In this document: piece by piece, positions 12,120-24,500 of the stretch | How the letters are laid out: each line of letters begins with the position of its first letter | How positions within the stretch are numbered: the stretch's first letter is position 1 | Origin: Avena insularis | Lineage: Eukaryota > Streptophyta > Magnoliopsida > Poales > Poaceae | Length of the DNA: 64,000 nucleotides | Assembly: GCA_023614405.1 (NCBI GenBank) | Contig: CM042690.1 | Span: 663,098,802 to 663,162,801 of the forward strand | Direction of reading: 5' to 3' | Position numbers and translations under genes: made by a program | Notes under the pieces: generated by a model | The model's database searches: none | The model's input: the letters and a program-made list of their open reading frames with translations, nothing else | Told to the model about the DNA's origin: nothing

Positions 12120-13812
12120 TGAAGGGAATATGCAGAGATGCAATAATAAAGTGGTTATTATCTTATTCCATGTTTATGATAAATGTTTATTTTACATGCT
12201 AGAATTGTATTGATCAGAAACATCAATACATGTGTGTTTAATAAACAAAAAGGGTTCCTAGTTATGCCTCTCTTATAGACAAGCTTGTTGTTTAACAAGA
12301 TGATCAAGGTTTCCTGATCATGATCATTGGATGTTCTTAATAACAAGGTCACACCATTGGTGGAATGATGTGATGAACATTCATCCGAAGTATAGCATTA
12401 CGATCAAAGTCATTATGTTTATATTGCTATAACATCATACGAAGTAATCTTTATCCTTAGACCATGAGATCATGTTAATTGCTAACACCGGAAGAGTATC
12501 TTGATAACATCAAACGTCACACCGTAACAGGGTGACTATAAAGATGGGTTCGATTACTACGAAGGTGTTATGTTGAGGCTCATGGATCAAGAGTGGAATT
12601 TGTCAATCCCGATGACGGATAGATATACTCTGGGCCCTCTCGGTGATATCACATTGAAATAGCTTGCAAGCAAGTGATGTGATCACTAGAATGTTATATC
12701 ACGGGAACGAGAAAAGAGTACATGTCGATAACGAGATCAAACTAGGTATGGATATACCGATGATTGAATCTCGGACAAGTAATATATCGCGGGACAAAGG
12801 GATTTAGTTACTAGCGTTAAAGGTTCTCACGATCACAGAAGTCACCGTTGAATGTGTAGGAGTCAGTATGGATCTCCAGGTCCTGCTGCTGATTATTGAT
12901 CGAAGAGGGGTCTCGATCATGTCTGCATTATTTGCAAACCGTAGGGTGACACACTTAAGGGATACCGACACCATTTGGAGCAAATATGTTTCAGATAAAG
13001 ATTTAAGAAAGCGCTGGAATTATTTCAATAGACACCAAAACTGTTTCGGGTGAAATTGCTGAAATTGGTTCTGCATGTAATATTGAAATGTTGCAGGGGG
13101 TTTTATGTGAATGTTTGTTAATTAAAGTAATTAACAAAATTCTGAATAAAAATAATAAAAGAGTTTTATGAAATGAGAGAGCATTAAATTTGGAGAAATT
13201 TAATGCATTTAAAGTGGAGACTTTAAAAGAGAATGTGAAGGGGCAAATTTATGTGGAGGGAGTTACCACCACATGAATGGAGGAGGTGAAGAGACACCTC
13301 CTCCATGCGCCGGCCATGAAGGAGGGGCACCCCCCCTCCTATAAAAGGCCACCCCCTCCTCACTTCTCACACACACCTCCTTGTGAAGGATCTCTCTCCC
13401 CCTCTAATATTATTCCCCATGGTCTCGGATTAGCGAGATACATGTTCCCGGTGGCTTTATCTAGAAAGGAGTTACTGCTTCCGCTGCTTTGCTGGAGCGA
13501 GGGACGGAGGTTGTCGGGGTACCGGACGTGTGTGCGATCACGGATGCACCGCTGCTTTGCGGTGCTGGACTTGGTGGTGCTGGAGCTAGATCTGATGGAC
13601 GTGCTGGAGCTGGACCTGTTGGACTTCATCACGATCTTGAGATCGGCAAGTGTACGACTACATCAACCACGAGTTCCTACTCGTTAACAAAGCTCATTGT
13701 CTACGAGGGTAAGTTCTTGTTTCCACCCGTTGCTTTGTACCTAGTAGATAGATCTTGGCGTGTAGTTCACACCGTAGGAATTTTTTTTGTTTTCTATGCT
13801 ACGGACCCAACA
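12120..13812 (+). repeat. 3' LTR of the copia element
   Basis: It starts TGAAGGGAAT and ends CGGACCCAACA, followed by the ATCCA duplication at 13813-13817. A TATA box equivalent lies at 13340-13347. Confidence 0.95.
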
Positions 13813-13817
13813 ATCCA

Positions 13818-15488
13818 TAGACAAAAGAGCATGATATCAACTAGGTACAAAGTAGAAGTGCAATGTTGAAAGCGTTCCCCATGACAGCATGGTTCTGCTA
13901 ATCCCCAACATATAAGTGCAAGCATATACAACATAGACAACACAATGGTTCAAGTTTATTAAGGGCAAGAAAATTAAAGTGTTCCATCAAGTTTGTGAGA
14001 CCTTTAATCACTAGTTTTCTCATAACAAGTTTAATTCGGAAGGTAGATAAAAACATGAATATACTTGGAATACCAAATGCTAATAGGTAGGTATAGTGGG
14101 CTCTTTGGAATAACTTGGTTTTATTTGGAGTTGGATGCATGAGTGGAACTCATACTTGGTTATGGAGGCTAGCAAAAGACTGGGAGCGACCGACTAAGAG
14201 AGCAATAATGGCCATAATCATGCAAAGCGACAAAACATCATTAATTAAAGCATAAAGTGATATTACAAGTCGAAACCAAAGGATCATAAAGGCTATGGTA
14301 ACTTGGGATAGTCAAAACATGGTGTGAGCATGCGCCAAGTCGACCCAAATAAAGTATCAAAGGAGAATACCACAATACTATGCTTTAATATGCTAAAACA
14401 ACGCATGATTCTTCCAAGGCACATTAAGCAATCTCAATTGTTTATAACATGTCATGCTACAACAAAGATCACTAAGCATAAAGCCAAAACAATATCAAGC
14501 ATGGCATGACAAAGCATAGGCCATAGTCAAAAACAAGCTCCTTTTACCACTTAAGCATGAACTTTCCTACTCTTTTCCAATCCAAACCAAACTATTTGAA
14601 AACTAATGTATGAAAGAGGGGGTCCAACCAATTTATTCAAGCAAACTAAGAAAACCAAGAAAACGAAAACCAAAAACAAAAACAAAGACGCTCCAAGAAC
14701 AACACAACTGTGCATGAAACAATAAAAATGATGTGTTTGGAAGAAACCTGGGATTTTATTGATGAAGAAGGGGATGCCTTGGGCATCCCCAAGCTTTGAC
14801 GCTTGTACTTCTTGGATATTTCTTGGGGTGTCACGCGTGGCATCCCCAAGCTTGAGCTTTAGTCCATTCTTCATCTCATTACATCATTCTCTCCATACAC
14901 CTGAAATTTTTCCTTCATACAAAACTTCACACAATCTTTATTAGCAACATTAGTGCACTCAAGATAATAAGTCTTTGGGTTCAGTTTCAACACCAATAAA
15001 ACTTCCATTAAAACACAAGCTATTGAAGCACTTCCCTCAAAAAGCTGAATACCCCAAAGATAACTCAAAAAGGAACCAACAAGAAGCAAATGCAAATAAT
15101 GGCAGAAATCTGTCAAAACAGACCAGCAGGTAAAAACCAATTTTTTCAAAGACCTTCTGTTGCTCAAATCGAAAAGTGTTGAACTAACTAAAGTTATATA
15201 ACAACCTGGGGCAGAATCACAAAAATTAACGCCTCAAAACGACGTACAGAGATTTTACACGATTTTTTACGGTGAAGCACAAAAATCTGTTTTGGGACAA
15301 CAACTTTCCCAAGAATTACTTCTCTCTCATTAGAGGTTACTCTTGGCACAAAAAGCAAATAAAAAGGATAAGGATAGGTTATTAATGAAGCAATAACTTC
15401 CAAGACTCATCTAAAACTTTTGGGTTATCTCCCAATAAGTACTTTTGTTTAACGCCTTTAAGTTAGGCATAAGAAGCAAGAAAAAGAA
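13818..15488 (-). other. Non-coding internal region of the Athila-like element, part 2
   Basis: No gene is seen. Sequence around 15050-15330 matches 42020-42250 of the second Athila-like element in inverted orientation, and 13818-14300 matches about 44060-44345. A G/C hairpin lies at 14770-14790. Confidence 0.65.
14770..14790. other. Perfect 9-bp hairpin inside the Athila-like element
   Basis: GGGGATGCC and GGCATCCCC form a 9-bp stem with a 3-base loop. A second GGCATCCCCAAGCTT copy lies 60 bp downstream near 14839. It could be an RNA structure of the element's transcript. Confidence 0.55.
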
Positions 15489-17415
15489 TCAAGTGTTCTC
15501 AAATGAAGAAGCATTAAGAGCAAATTTTGTTTTCATAGGAGAGGCAAAAGGAATCTTCTCTCTCTTATTAGGTAAGTGTTCTATACCTTTCTTGAGTGTG
15601 AGTTGATATTTAATGGTGCCTTCTTTCATATCAATAATGGCACCAACAGTTCTATGAAAAGGTCTTCCCAAAGTAATAGGACAAGAAGCATTGCATTCAA
15701 CATCCAAACACATAGAAATCAACGGGGACATAGGCATTGTTAACCATAATAATAACATCATTAATACTCCCCATGAGTTTCTTTTTAGCATTATCATCAA
15801 GTGGGACATTCAAATAACAATCTTCCAATGGTGGCAAATCAAGCATATCATAAATCTTTCTAGGCATAATAGAAACACTACTATGAAGATCACATAAAGC
15901 CTTAAGATCAAAATCATTCACTTTCATATTAATGATGGGTTCCCAACCATCTTCTAGTTTCATAGGAATAGAAGCTTTATGTTTCATCTTTTCTTCTTTA
16001 ATTTTTATGAGAGCATCAGTAATGTGTTTTGTAAAGGCCATATTCATAGCACTAGCATTAGGACTTTTAGCAAGCTTTTGTAGGAACTTAATTAATTCAT
16101 AGATACTGCAACCATCAAGATCAATATCATAATTATTATCTAAAGTAGTAGAGCTATTACTAGCTTCAACAGTAGTGGTAGTGATAGTAGAAACACTAAT
16201 ATTTCTAGCAATTTCATCTTCTCTTTCCCACTTAGCATGCAATTCAGCTAATAATCTAACATTTTCATTAATTCTAACTTGTATGGCATTAGTAGCAGCA
16301 AAGGGATTATCAATAGTTTCATGTTTAGCAGCCATTTTATTCAAAGAAGATTGTGCTTCAGCCAATGATGCTATATTTCTTTCAGCATTAGAGAGTTTTT
16401 CCTAAATAGTTTTATTGAAAGCAGTTTATTTACTAATAAACTCTTTAAGCATAACTTCAAGTTTAGAGGGAGCACTCCTATTATTGTTGTAGGAATTTCC
16501 ATAAGCATTACCATTATTGGGAGGATATGGCCTATAGTTATTATTACCAAAATTATTCATGTAGGCATTGTTGCTAAAATTATTATTTCTTATAAAGTTC
16601 ACATCAACTTGCTCTTCTTGAGCAACCAAAGAGGCTAAGGGAACATGATTTGGATCAATATGAGATTTCCCATTAACAAGCATAGACATAATAACATCAA
16701 TTTTATCACTCAAGGAGGAGGTTTCTTCAACAGAGTTTACCTTCTTACCTTGTGGAGCTCTTTCAGTGTGCCATTCAGAATAGTTAACCATCACATTATC
16801 CAGAAGCTTTGTTGCAGCACCCAAAGTAATGGTCATAAAGGTACCTCCAGCAGCAGAATCCAGTAGATTTCTTGAAGAATAGTTCAATCCTGTATAAAAG
16901 GTTTGGATAATCATCCAAGCAGTCAGTCCATGAGTGGGACAATTCTTTACCAAAGATTTCATTCTCTCCCAAGCTTGAGCAACATGTTCATTATCAGATT
17001 GTTTAAATTTCATTATTTCACTTCTCATAGATATAATATTAGTAGGAGGATAGTATTTTCCAATGAAAGCATCTTTGCATTTAGTCCAAGAATCAATACT
17101 ATCTATAGTTAGGGATTGCAACCATTCTTTAGCTTTTCCTCTCAAAGAGAAAGGAAACAATTTAAGCTTAATAATATCTCCATCTATATCCCTATGCTTT
17201 TGCATCTCACAAAGTTTAACAAAGTTATTTAGATGAGCAGCAGCATCTTCATTACCAATACCAGAAAATTGTTCTCTCATAACAAGATTGGGTAAAGCAG
17301 GTTTTATTTCAAAGAAAGTAGCTTCATGAACAGGTGGAGCAATAGGTGTGCACATGAAATCATTGTTGTTGTTGCTAGTGAAGTCACACAACTTAGTGTT
17401 TTCAAGACTAGTCAC
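15489..17415 (-). pseudogene. Athila-like gag-protease, broken by two stops and one frameshift
   Basis: The open part 17415-16426 encodes 329 residues with a retrotransposon gag domain: KLKLFPFSLRGKAKEWL at about residues 84-100 and YYPPTNI at about 121-127, followed by an Asn-rich tail. The same frame continues after a TAA at 16426 and a nearby TAG near 16402 into 16365-15697, so two nonsense codons interrupt a single gag-pro frame. The retropepsin part reads ALCDLHSSVSIMP, where Athila-type proteases normally have CDLGASVS; the residue two after the catalytic Asp is His instead of Gly, which should abolish activity. The protease C-terminal part (ITLGRPFHRTVGAIIDMKEGT) continues in a shifted frame at 15809-15489. 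No polymerase or integrase follows. The product would be a capsid-like protein of the virus-like particle. Confidence 0.85.
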
Positions 17416-17577
17416 TTTTTTGTGTTTTTAATAAAGAAAGCAAACTAGTACAACTAATTTTGTGTGTGTTTTTGATAAAGAAACAAGCAAACAAAGCAAA
17501 AATAAACTAAGCAAAACAAAAATAACAAAGTAAAGAGATTGGTTATGAGAGACTCCCATTGTGAAGATGTACTTGAC

Positions 17578-17595
17578 TCCCCGGCAATGGCGCCA
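17578..17595 (-). other. Primer binding site, tRNA-Asp type
   Basis: The minus strand reads TGGCGCCATTGCCGGGGA, eleven bases inside the 5' LTR. It is complementary to the 3' end of plant tRNA-Asp apart from a mismatch, as known for Athila-type elements. Confidence 0.85.
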
Positions 17596-17606
17596 GAAAA
17601 AGATCT

Positions 17607-18760
17607 TGATGGCCCAAAATATATCGAGCTCGTTGGGGAACCCCAAGAGGAAGGTATGATGAGCACAGCAGCAAGCTTTCCCTCAATTATGAAACCAAGG
17701 TTATCGAACCAGTAGGAGCAAGGAAACACCTCCAAGGTGTTGTTTCCAACTTGGAATCCTGTACAACACAACCACGGAACTTTTCCCCCAACTTACAGTG
17801 AGGTTGTCAATCTCACCGGTTTTGCTAAAAACAAAGGATTAAACGTATTGTGTAGAAGATAGTAATAGCTTGCAGAAAGTAAATAGAAAGCAGTAAACAG
17901 TTGTATATTGATGGTAAAAGAAAGGACCGGGGTCCATAGTTCACTAGTGGTGATCCTCCTTAAGATAAATGACATGTTGGGTGAACAAATTACAGCGGGG
18001 CAGTTGACAAACATCGAGAAAGCATACATGCATATATTAATCATCTTGAATCCTATGAGATTTGATTGGGCATTAAAATATTATACATAGATCGTAATCC
18101 AACTGCATCTATGACTAATAATCCACCTTCAGGTTATCAATCCGAACCCCCTCTAGTATTAAGTAGCAAGCAACAGATAATTGCATTACGCATTGCGTGT
18201 AAAGTAAACAATACGATTGTTCTTTGAACAAAGGATTATTGTTTTCTTCCTAGTAGCAACAGCACATCTAGTACCTTAGAGATTTTTGTCACTTCCCTAG
18301 ATTACTAGAGGCATGAACCCGCTATCGAGCATAAATACCCCCTCTTGGAGTCACTAGCATCTACTCGGCTAAGATATCTACTAACAATGGAGAGCATGCA
18401 AGATCACAAATAACAAAGACATGATAGAATTAATAATCAATCCGAAATAGCATCTTAATATCCATCAGATCTCCGCAAACACAACATGTATGATTACAAA
18501 TAGATGATCTTGATCATTAACGGACCTCATAAGATCTAAACATGGTAGAAGAAAGGAGAAGAACCAACCATCTAGCTACTACATGGACCCATAGTCCAAG
18601 GATGAACTACTCACGCATCACACCGGAGGCTTGCATGGTGATGAAGAAGGCCTCTAGGGTGAATTCTCCCCTCCGACAGGGTGTCGGGAAGAGCTTCAGA
18701 TCCCTCCCGATCTAGGGATGGAGATGATGGCGGCTATAGACTCTTTCGTGGAAATTTGAT
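17607..18760 (-). repeat. 5' LTR of the Athila-like element, outer 400 bp missing
   Basis: It starts TGATGGCC on the plus strand and matches 2932-4072 closely up to TTTGAT, where the match stops and P450 coding sequence begins. About 404 bp of the LTR (equivalent to 4073-4476), any duplication and the original flank are absent. Confidence 0.88.
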
Positions 18761-19717
18761 GGCGGCGACGGCGCAAGCAGCTTGGAGACCGAAAGCGCTG
18801 CGATCGAGAAAAGCAGGTTCGCTGACGCGTTCCGCGACGCCGCCAATCTCAGCGCGGGAAGGTTCCAGTACGCCGTCCCGGGATTCTGGAAGATCAAGAA
18901 GGCGTTTAATCTGGGATCCGAGCGGCGGCTACGCGAGTCAATCGCCATAGTGCACGGCTACGCCGATCGCATCATCCGGTCGCGGCGGGAGGAGATGAGC
19001 ATGGGTTCCGAGAAGCACGACCTTCTGTCCAGGTTCATGGCGAGCCAGAGCGACAACTACACGGAGACGGCCCTCCGCGACGTGGTGATCAGCTTTCTTC
19101 TAGCGGGGCGGGAGACGACGTCCTCCGCGCTCACCTGGTTCTTCCGGCTGCTGTCCTCGCGTCCCGACGTGGAGCGCCGTATCCGCGAGGAGGTCGCCGC
19201 GGTACGCGCCCGCCGTGCGCAGGGCGATCTCGACAATGCCGGCTTCGACCTCGATGAGCTGAGGGAGATGCACTACGTGCACGCGGCCATCACGGAATCG
19301 ATGCGGCTGTACCCGCCCGTGCCGGTGAACTTTCTGCAGGCTAAGGCCGCCGACGTCCTGCCGGACGGCACAGCGGTGGGGGCGGGGTGGTTCGTGGCGT
19401 ACAACTCATACGCGACAGGACGGATGGAGTCGGTGTGGGGGAAGGACGCGGGGGAGTACATGCCGGGACGGTGGCTGGACGCGGCGGAGGGAACGTTCCG
19501 GCCGGAGAGTCCGTTCCAGTACATGGCGTTCCACGCGGGGCCGAGGATCTGCCTCGGGAAGGAGATGGCTTACATCCAGATGAAGTCCATTGTGGCGTGC
19601 GTGCTGGAGGAGTTCGAGCTAGAGGTGGATGGCGGGTACCGACCACGGCAGGTGGCGTCGCTGACGCTTCGGATGGCGGACGGCCTTCCCGTGAGGGTGA
19701 AGGCTAGAGGGAATTGA
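18761..19717 (+). pseudogene. Cytochrome P450, CYP94-like, 5'-truncated
   Basis: An open frame of about 318 codons runs from the LTR junction to a TGA at 19715. It has no ATG of its own near the start. Counting from the TTG at 18782, it shows the I-helix motif AGRETT (108-113), the K-helix ExxR motif ESMR (172-175), the PERF region as PGRW (228-231; Glu of the usual PERW replaced) and the haem loop FHAGPRICLG (250-259, ligand Cys257). The segments DVVISFLLAGRETTSSALTWFF and LGSERRLRES are typical of CYP94, a single-exon family of about 500 residues that hydroxylates fatty acids or jasmonoyl-isoleucine in the ER. Roughly the first 190 residues, including the membrane anchor, are missing, so it should be inactive despite the intact C-terminal part. 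It is GC-rich, unlike its flanks. The junction with the truncated LTR shows deletion or recombination rather than simple insertion. Confidence 0.88.
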
Positions 19718-21146
19718 GGACCACTGATTGACGTACGAGGACGAATGATGTATCTTAATCCTACTGTAGATGTTTGGTACGAGAAATTGAAAACACCATA
19801 CAACACAGCGTCAGTTTCATATAGGTACAATTAATGAGTCAGTTTCATATAGTGCTATTTGCCGAATTCTTTTCTCCGACCTCGGCAAAGAATGCCCTTT
19901 GCCAACAACCCGGCGATTCTAAAGTGTCACTTCAGCAACAACGTTAGCATGATGTCAGCCATGAACTACCAAAATTTTGAATTTTTTGAAACAAAAATAG
20001 AACTTGTGAAACTTGACTGAAACTTGTGTAACATTTTGTACTATTCACAATATGTTCCACAAATGTTTAAATTAAGTTTCAGTTCGGTATGAGTTCCGTT
20101 TCAGTTAGTGACGTCCACATGACATGACTCATGTGCTGACTAGTAAAAAGGCAAAGTGGTGCACCAATCTTAAATAAAAACTGAACGGTACTGTTAACTG
20201 TAAAAAAGAGTTTAGATCTTTGTCAAGTGTTTTATAAACAAGTTTGTAAAAAACACTCGGTCAAAGAAAAGTTTGCGTGTTACACTCGGAAAACAAAATA
20301 CATGGCAAACTTAAAACTTTTCCGAGTGTTACACTTGGGCAAACAAGTATCACTCGGTAAATAAGAAAATTTGTGGAGTGTTTCATACAAGAACCTTGGC
20401 AAAGTTTTGACCGAATTTTAAATTTGACCAAAAAAGTTGAAAAAAAATAGGAACTTGGGTATGAGGTTCTTTAATGTGACATGTTCCTCCTAAAAAATAT
20501 TAAAGAGGAAGTATTCTAATTTGACAACAAAAACTTCAGAGTAAATGCTATCATGTATAAATTAACTTGGAGAATCAATTTCTTTTTAACTTGGCTTTCT
20601 AACTAGATGATCATGTTGATGGTCAAATCCATGTCATACTTCATTATAATTTGTCAAAAATGGATACAAAACTTCATATTGGCATGACAACGAACATCGT
20701 CAACTAGAGTTTTCAACTTTTTGTCACAATAATTTAAGTTTTCATATTATTATTGCCAAAAATGGTAGAAAGTCATTTAAACAGATAAAACGTAGCTGGA
20801 AAGTTTGAAAATCATAAAAGTTAGGAATTGTCCATCAAATATGATATACTTTGAGTCACAATTAGAGTGGTGCCATTTTGCACTATATCCTGGTTGTTGG
20901 TTACAAAAAACCATTTTGACCCATTTCCCACTTAGAAAATTGAAAAGCGTTTTTTGTCTAAACAATATGTAAACTCCATTTGGCAATATTATTTGTCAAG
21001 CCGAGATGCATCTTTGTACCAAATATGATCACACTATCAAACAGTAAACGGGTCATGGCACTGCATTGGAGGAGAATAACTTAGCCTAATATCATGTGCA
21101 TGACCCTAGTCCAAATTACTGACTGCATTGGAGGCCATGCACTTAT
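19718..21146. other. P450 3' flank and possible CACTA-type sequence
   Basis: After the P450 stop there is about 130 bp of ordinary flank. From about 19860 the words CTCGGCAAAG and ACTCGG recur, also inverted (19890, 20260, 20290, 20330, 20350), which resembles the subterminal repeats of some grass CACTA elements. No matching CACTA ends or transposase were found, so this is at best a truncated piece. The rest, 20400-21146, is AT-rich without a gene. Confidence 0.35.
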
Positions 21147-21362
21147 GGCATGTACAATGATAGAGAAGCGGGTCCTCTCTTAGTCCTCCACATAGTATAA
21201 TGGAGAAAATAGCCTTCTATTATTTTTAAAGGGATCATCACTTAGCTAAGAGAAGACAACCTTCTTTTTCTTGATTATATCTCTTCCAACTAAGCGAAAA
21301 TCTCATTCGCAAAAAAAACAAAAATCGGACGTGACAACTTTAACAAAGACATTGTACATGCC
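21147..21362. mobile_element. MITE with 13-bp perfect terminal repeats
   Basis: GGCATGTACAATG at the left end is exactly inverted as CATTGTACATGCC at the right end, 216 bp in total, with further imperfect pairing inside (GAGAAGC... and ...AAGACAACCTTCT). The flanking bases give no clear duplication, so the superfamily (hAT, Mutator or Harbinger) is open. Confidence 0.7.
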
Positions 21363-21565
21363 TTCAGGTAGCTATCTTATTTTATGTGATTTTTTTCTCC
21401 TGGAGCGCTTGTACAAGCGCCTCTATTGTCCGTACCTCTCTGATAAAATAATCGCACACTATTGCCCATGCTGTTAAGTAAGGACACGACTACACCGAGG
21501 TCGACCTAGTTTTATGCTAAAACGAGGTCGTTCCAACCAGGTGGCCAACTTACCAGAAAAAGGGA
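21363..21565. other. Unassigned sequence
   Basis: No gene is recognised. A small stem, GTTTTATGCTAAAAC near 21508, lies between two copies of CGAGGTCG. Confidence 0.3.
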
Positions 21566-21570
21566 GAGGG

Positions 21571-24500
21571 TGTAACTACCTCGGTGAATTACGCTCTTAG
21601 TTACATGCCTGGATGAGCGAAAATGGTTAAAATAGTACGGTGGGGCCAAGGGCCACTCACAGGTAGACCTTTCGGCCGTCCTAACCATTTTCAGAACATC
21701 GGGACAAGAACGAGCGGCGTAATCGGCAGACGAAGGGATCAACTACATATGCAAGTGAGTATGTATGCAAGCCACATACAACAGTCCTCAGAGCCATTCC
21801 ATCTAAAAGAAATATAAATATTGCAACGTCATACGGCAAGATCCAAATATCCTAGATAGAGATAATAATTTAGGATAGCTCCTCATACATCAAACATCAG
21901 AGTATCAGGCGGAAGCGGAAGACAAGATCTGAGTACGGATAAGACGCAAATCGGCATAAGATGCCACATAAATAAACACATCCCACCCACAGATCTCACG
22001 GATCCCCATTCTCGGAATCTCTACACCGAGTGATCGTTGCCAACATCGTCCGTCTCCTCCACCCAGTATCCATCTTGCGAGTACACCTGTTCATCTGAAT
22101 CAAACAATTTATCGTGTGAGACCCTAGGGATACTCAGCAAGTCTTTATGCCTCTAAAGGGGACATAACCTGGGGTGACGCAATTGCAGCAAAAGATAATA
22201 ACTAACAAGTCTATAGATACTCGCTAACCATCCGCCTAACCAAAGATAGACGGATGCCCGTTAATTAAGAACAACAGTGATAACAGTATAATTAACAGAT
22301 CCATCCTCCTTCTCGCTTACCAACGAGAAAGCGGACGAACAACCCCCATCCGTTGGCAGTTTTATTAACCATTCCATGAGTGTTGCACTATTTACTAGTC
22401 AGGTACTTAGCCAAATTAAAAGCGATACTTTAGTTATACTTGTCTATGATCGAGAAACGGTGCTCCAAGTCGTCCATAACCGCGGACACGGCTTTTAGAA
22501 AGATTTACCCTGCAGGGGTGCACAAATAGCAACACACACTCGATTAACCTCGGAAAAACCAACTCAAAACCCAACGAGGCATTCACGACAAAGCAATCAC
22601 AGGATTCAGAAATATTTCAGGGGGCCACCCCCATTAAGCTACCCGCAATGAAGTTGGCCGGCTCTGAGACGGACCCAAGGTTTGCGCCAATGGCTGTAAA
22701 CGACTGGGAACCCGAAAGCATGACTGGGCTTGTCGATACCGCGAAAACACTCCGCAATCCTAAACAGTACAGGTGCTCCTCGCACAATCTTAAATAAAAC
22801 AGTAAAGCATGGCATAAGTACAGGATAGTAATAAAGCCTCAAACTACTTTGTGGCCCCAAGAAATAAGAATGAATCAAGCTCGGGCTCAGGGGGGTCCAT
22901 AAGGCCTCCCGGATGTGGATAGTGCGAATAGTTAAGGAACAGGAATCAAGTACTCCGGGTCCTACGGGACACAAGTGAGCATGAAGAACCAAATAGCAGA
23001 TATTGCTCACCGGTGCCACTTTCATTAGTTATCCCATTACTACTCAGGCTAAGTTGTTTAGGTACCTCATTATCCATCTGACACTCACATACCCTACACA
23101 TGCTGTTCTACGACCCGTATGGCTCAAACAACTCCTGTAGTAATGTCTCATGGGATGAAGGAAAAAGCTTCGGTGGGGTTTAAAAGTAAAGGCTATGCAG
23201 TACTTGGGATTCAATTTAATGCAATCGCGACTCAATGATGCAAGAATAAGATAGAGGCAATAGGTACTATATGTATGCAAGCATGTGGTAGTGCTTGCCT
23301 GGCAGCTCAGTTGAAGCGAGAGAAGGATATGGGTAGTGCTCCTGTGATTCCTGATATATCCCCTGCTCAGCGTCTATTCGAAGAAGAACCAAACAAACAA
23401 GGGCCAACATAAATAAAGTGCACAAGCATATGTATTGAAATGCGACAAGCAAACAAGCATGCCATGATGAATGATGCACAATTTACATGGCAATAAAGTA
23501 GCATGGCATGGGTGAGGTGTGGGGTACAAGATTAAAGCATTTTATTAAGTTTTAGTCATGTTTTGCTCTCATAAGACTTGCTGTATACTTTATATTTATA
23601 TGATGCGTGCTGCAATTCAGAACAAGGAATGCATAGATAGAACGGGTTCGTCGCGCTGATCGATTTAGACATATTATTTGTCGAATTTGGAGTTATAAAA
23701 CTAAAGTTATGAATTAATTAAGAAAAGGGCAATTTCTTGTAATTTTAATCATCTCGAAAATTAAAGTGCTCAAATAATATTTTGAATGGCATATTTGAAT
23801 TCCTCACCTTTTTCTGATTCAAAAACATATATCATTTGTATTATTTGGATTTATAATTTTAAAGTTATTTAAAAACAGATTTGAATTTGTATTTAAACAT
23901 TTACAGAAATCATTTTTATTAAACAGATAATCCAAAAGGTTTTTTGAACCCAGCCAGACCTAGACCCAGCCACAGACAGGTGGGGCCGAGGCTGACTGGG
24001 CGACACGGTGCGCGCCAGACTTTTCTTACCGCGCGCTTTCCTAGCCCATGAGACCGACAGGTGGGTCCAACGGGGCCGCGGGTCCACTGCGCGCGCGGCC
24101 AGCCGGTGGGCGACACGTGGTGGATCCGGGACTGCGGGTTAGGGCTTTTGGAACCTGGGGGGCTTTTCTGCTAAAGAGTATGAGGGGCTGACTGGTGGGC
24201 CCGATGGAAGCGCGGGTTAAGGAACTAAAAAGGGTGGGGGGTTTTCTGGAAAAGTACCACGCGGTACTGTTGTTCTTCTCTGAACCTACTGACGACCGAT
24301 CGGTGATCGGCAGGGACAGAGCGCGGTGCGGGGATCAAACCCGCGACCTGCAGCATCTTGTGGCAATGGCGGAACCAGTGGTAGGCGTGGGATGTTGTGA
24401 GAGGCGAACGGGGGCTAGATCAGGCGTGTCGCAGCGCGGCGACGGCCAGACGCCAGCGCCTGCCGCTGCATCGAGTGTGCTCGGCGCAACGTCTGGCGAG

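Larger units (their letters stand above)
5582..13812 (+). mobile_element. Copia element, Angela/BARE-like, complete but decayed
   Basis: This 8.2-kb element has 1.67-1.69-kb LTRs, a primer site TGGTATCAGAGC, a polypurine tract AAGTGGGAGA and a perfect 5-bp duplication ATCCA. Its LTR is alignable by eye with the Angela-type LTR beginning at 63484 (AGGCAATAATAAAG, CATGCTAGAATTGTATT and similar words). The internal region is full of stops and frameshifts, although integrase- and reverse-transcriptase-like segments in the usual copia order can be traced. It inserted into the Athila-like element, in the opposite orientation. Confidence 0.95.
2932..18760 (-). mobile_element. Athila-like Ty3/gypsy element, gag-protease only, 5' LTR truncated
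   Basis: Reading on the minus strand, the order is a truncated 5' LTR (17607-18760), tRNA-Asp-type primer site, gag and protease, a long non-coding part, a polypurine tract, and a full 3' LTR (2932-4476). A copia element sits inside at 5582-13812. Without it the internal region is about 4.9 kb. It has no reverse transcriptase, RNase H or integrase, so the element would have depended on a related autonomous copy. The layout, the TGATGGCC LTR start and the AAGCTTGGGGGA tract resemble the Sabrina/WHAM-type elements of Triticeae; that name is inference from memory of the families. A second relative lies at 38779-46903 in the opposite orientation. No target-site duplication is present because the right end is missing. 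Confidence 0.88.

Noticed and set aside
19860..20410. Complete CACTA transposon
   Set aside because: Only CTCGGCAAAG-like words are visible. No CACTA ends, duplication or transposase was found.
21508..21535. CTAG plus GTTTTATGCTAAAAC stem as the missing Helitron G 3' end
   Set aside because: The stem and spacing do not match the CCGTAGCAACGCACGG type shared by the other six ends.
22639..23025. 128-codon minus-strand frame
   Set aside because: It is LTR sequence also present, with breaks, in the LTRs at 28780 and 33978.
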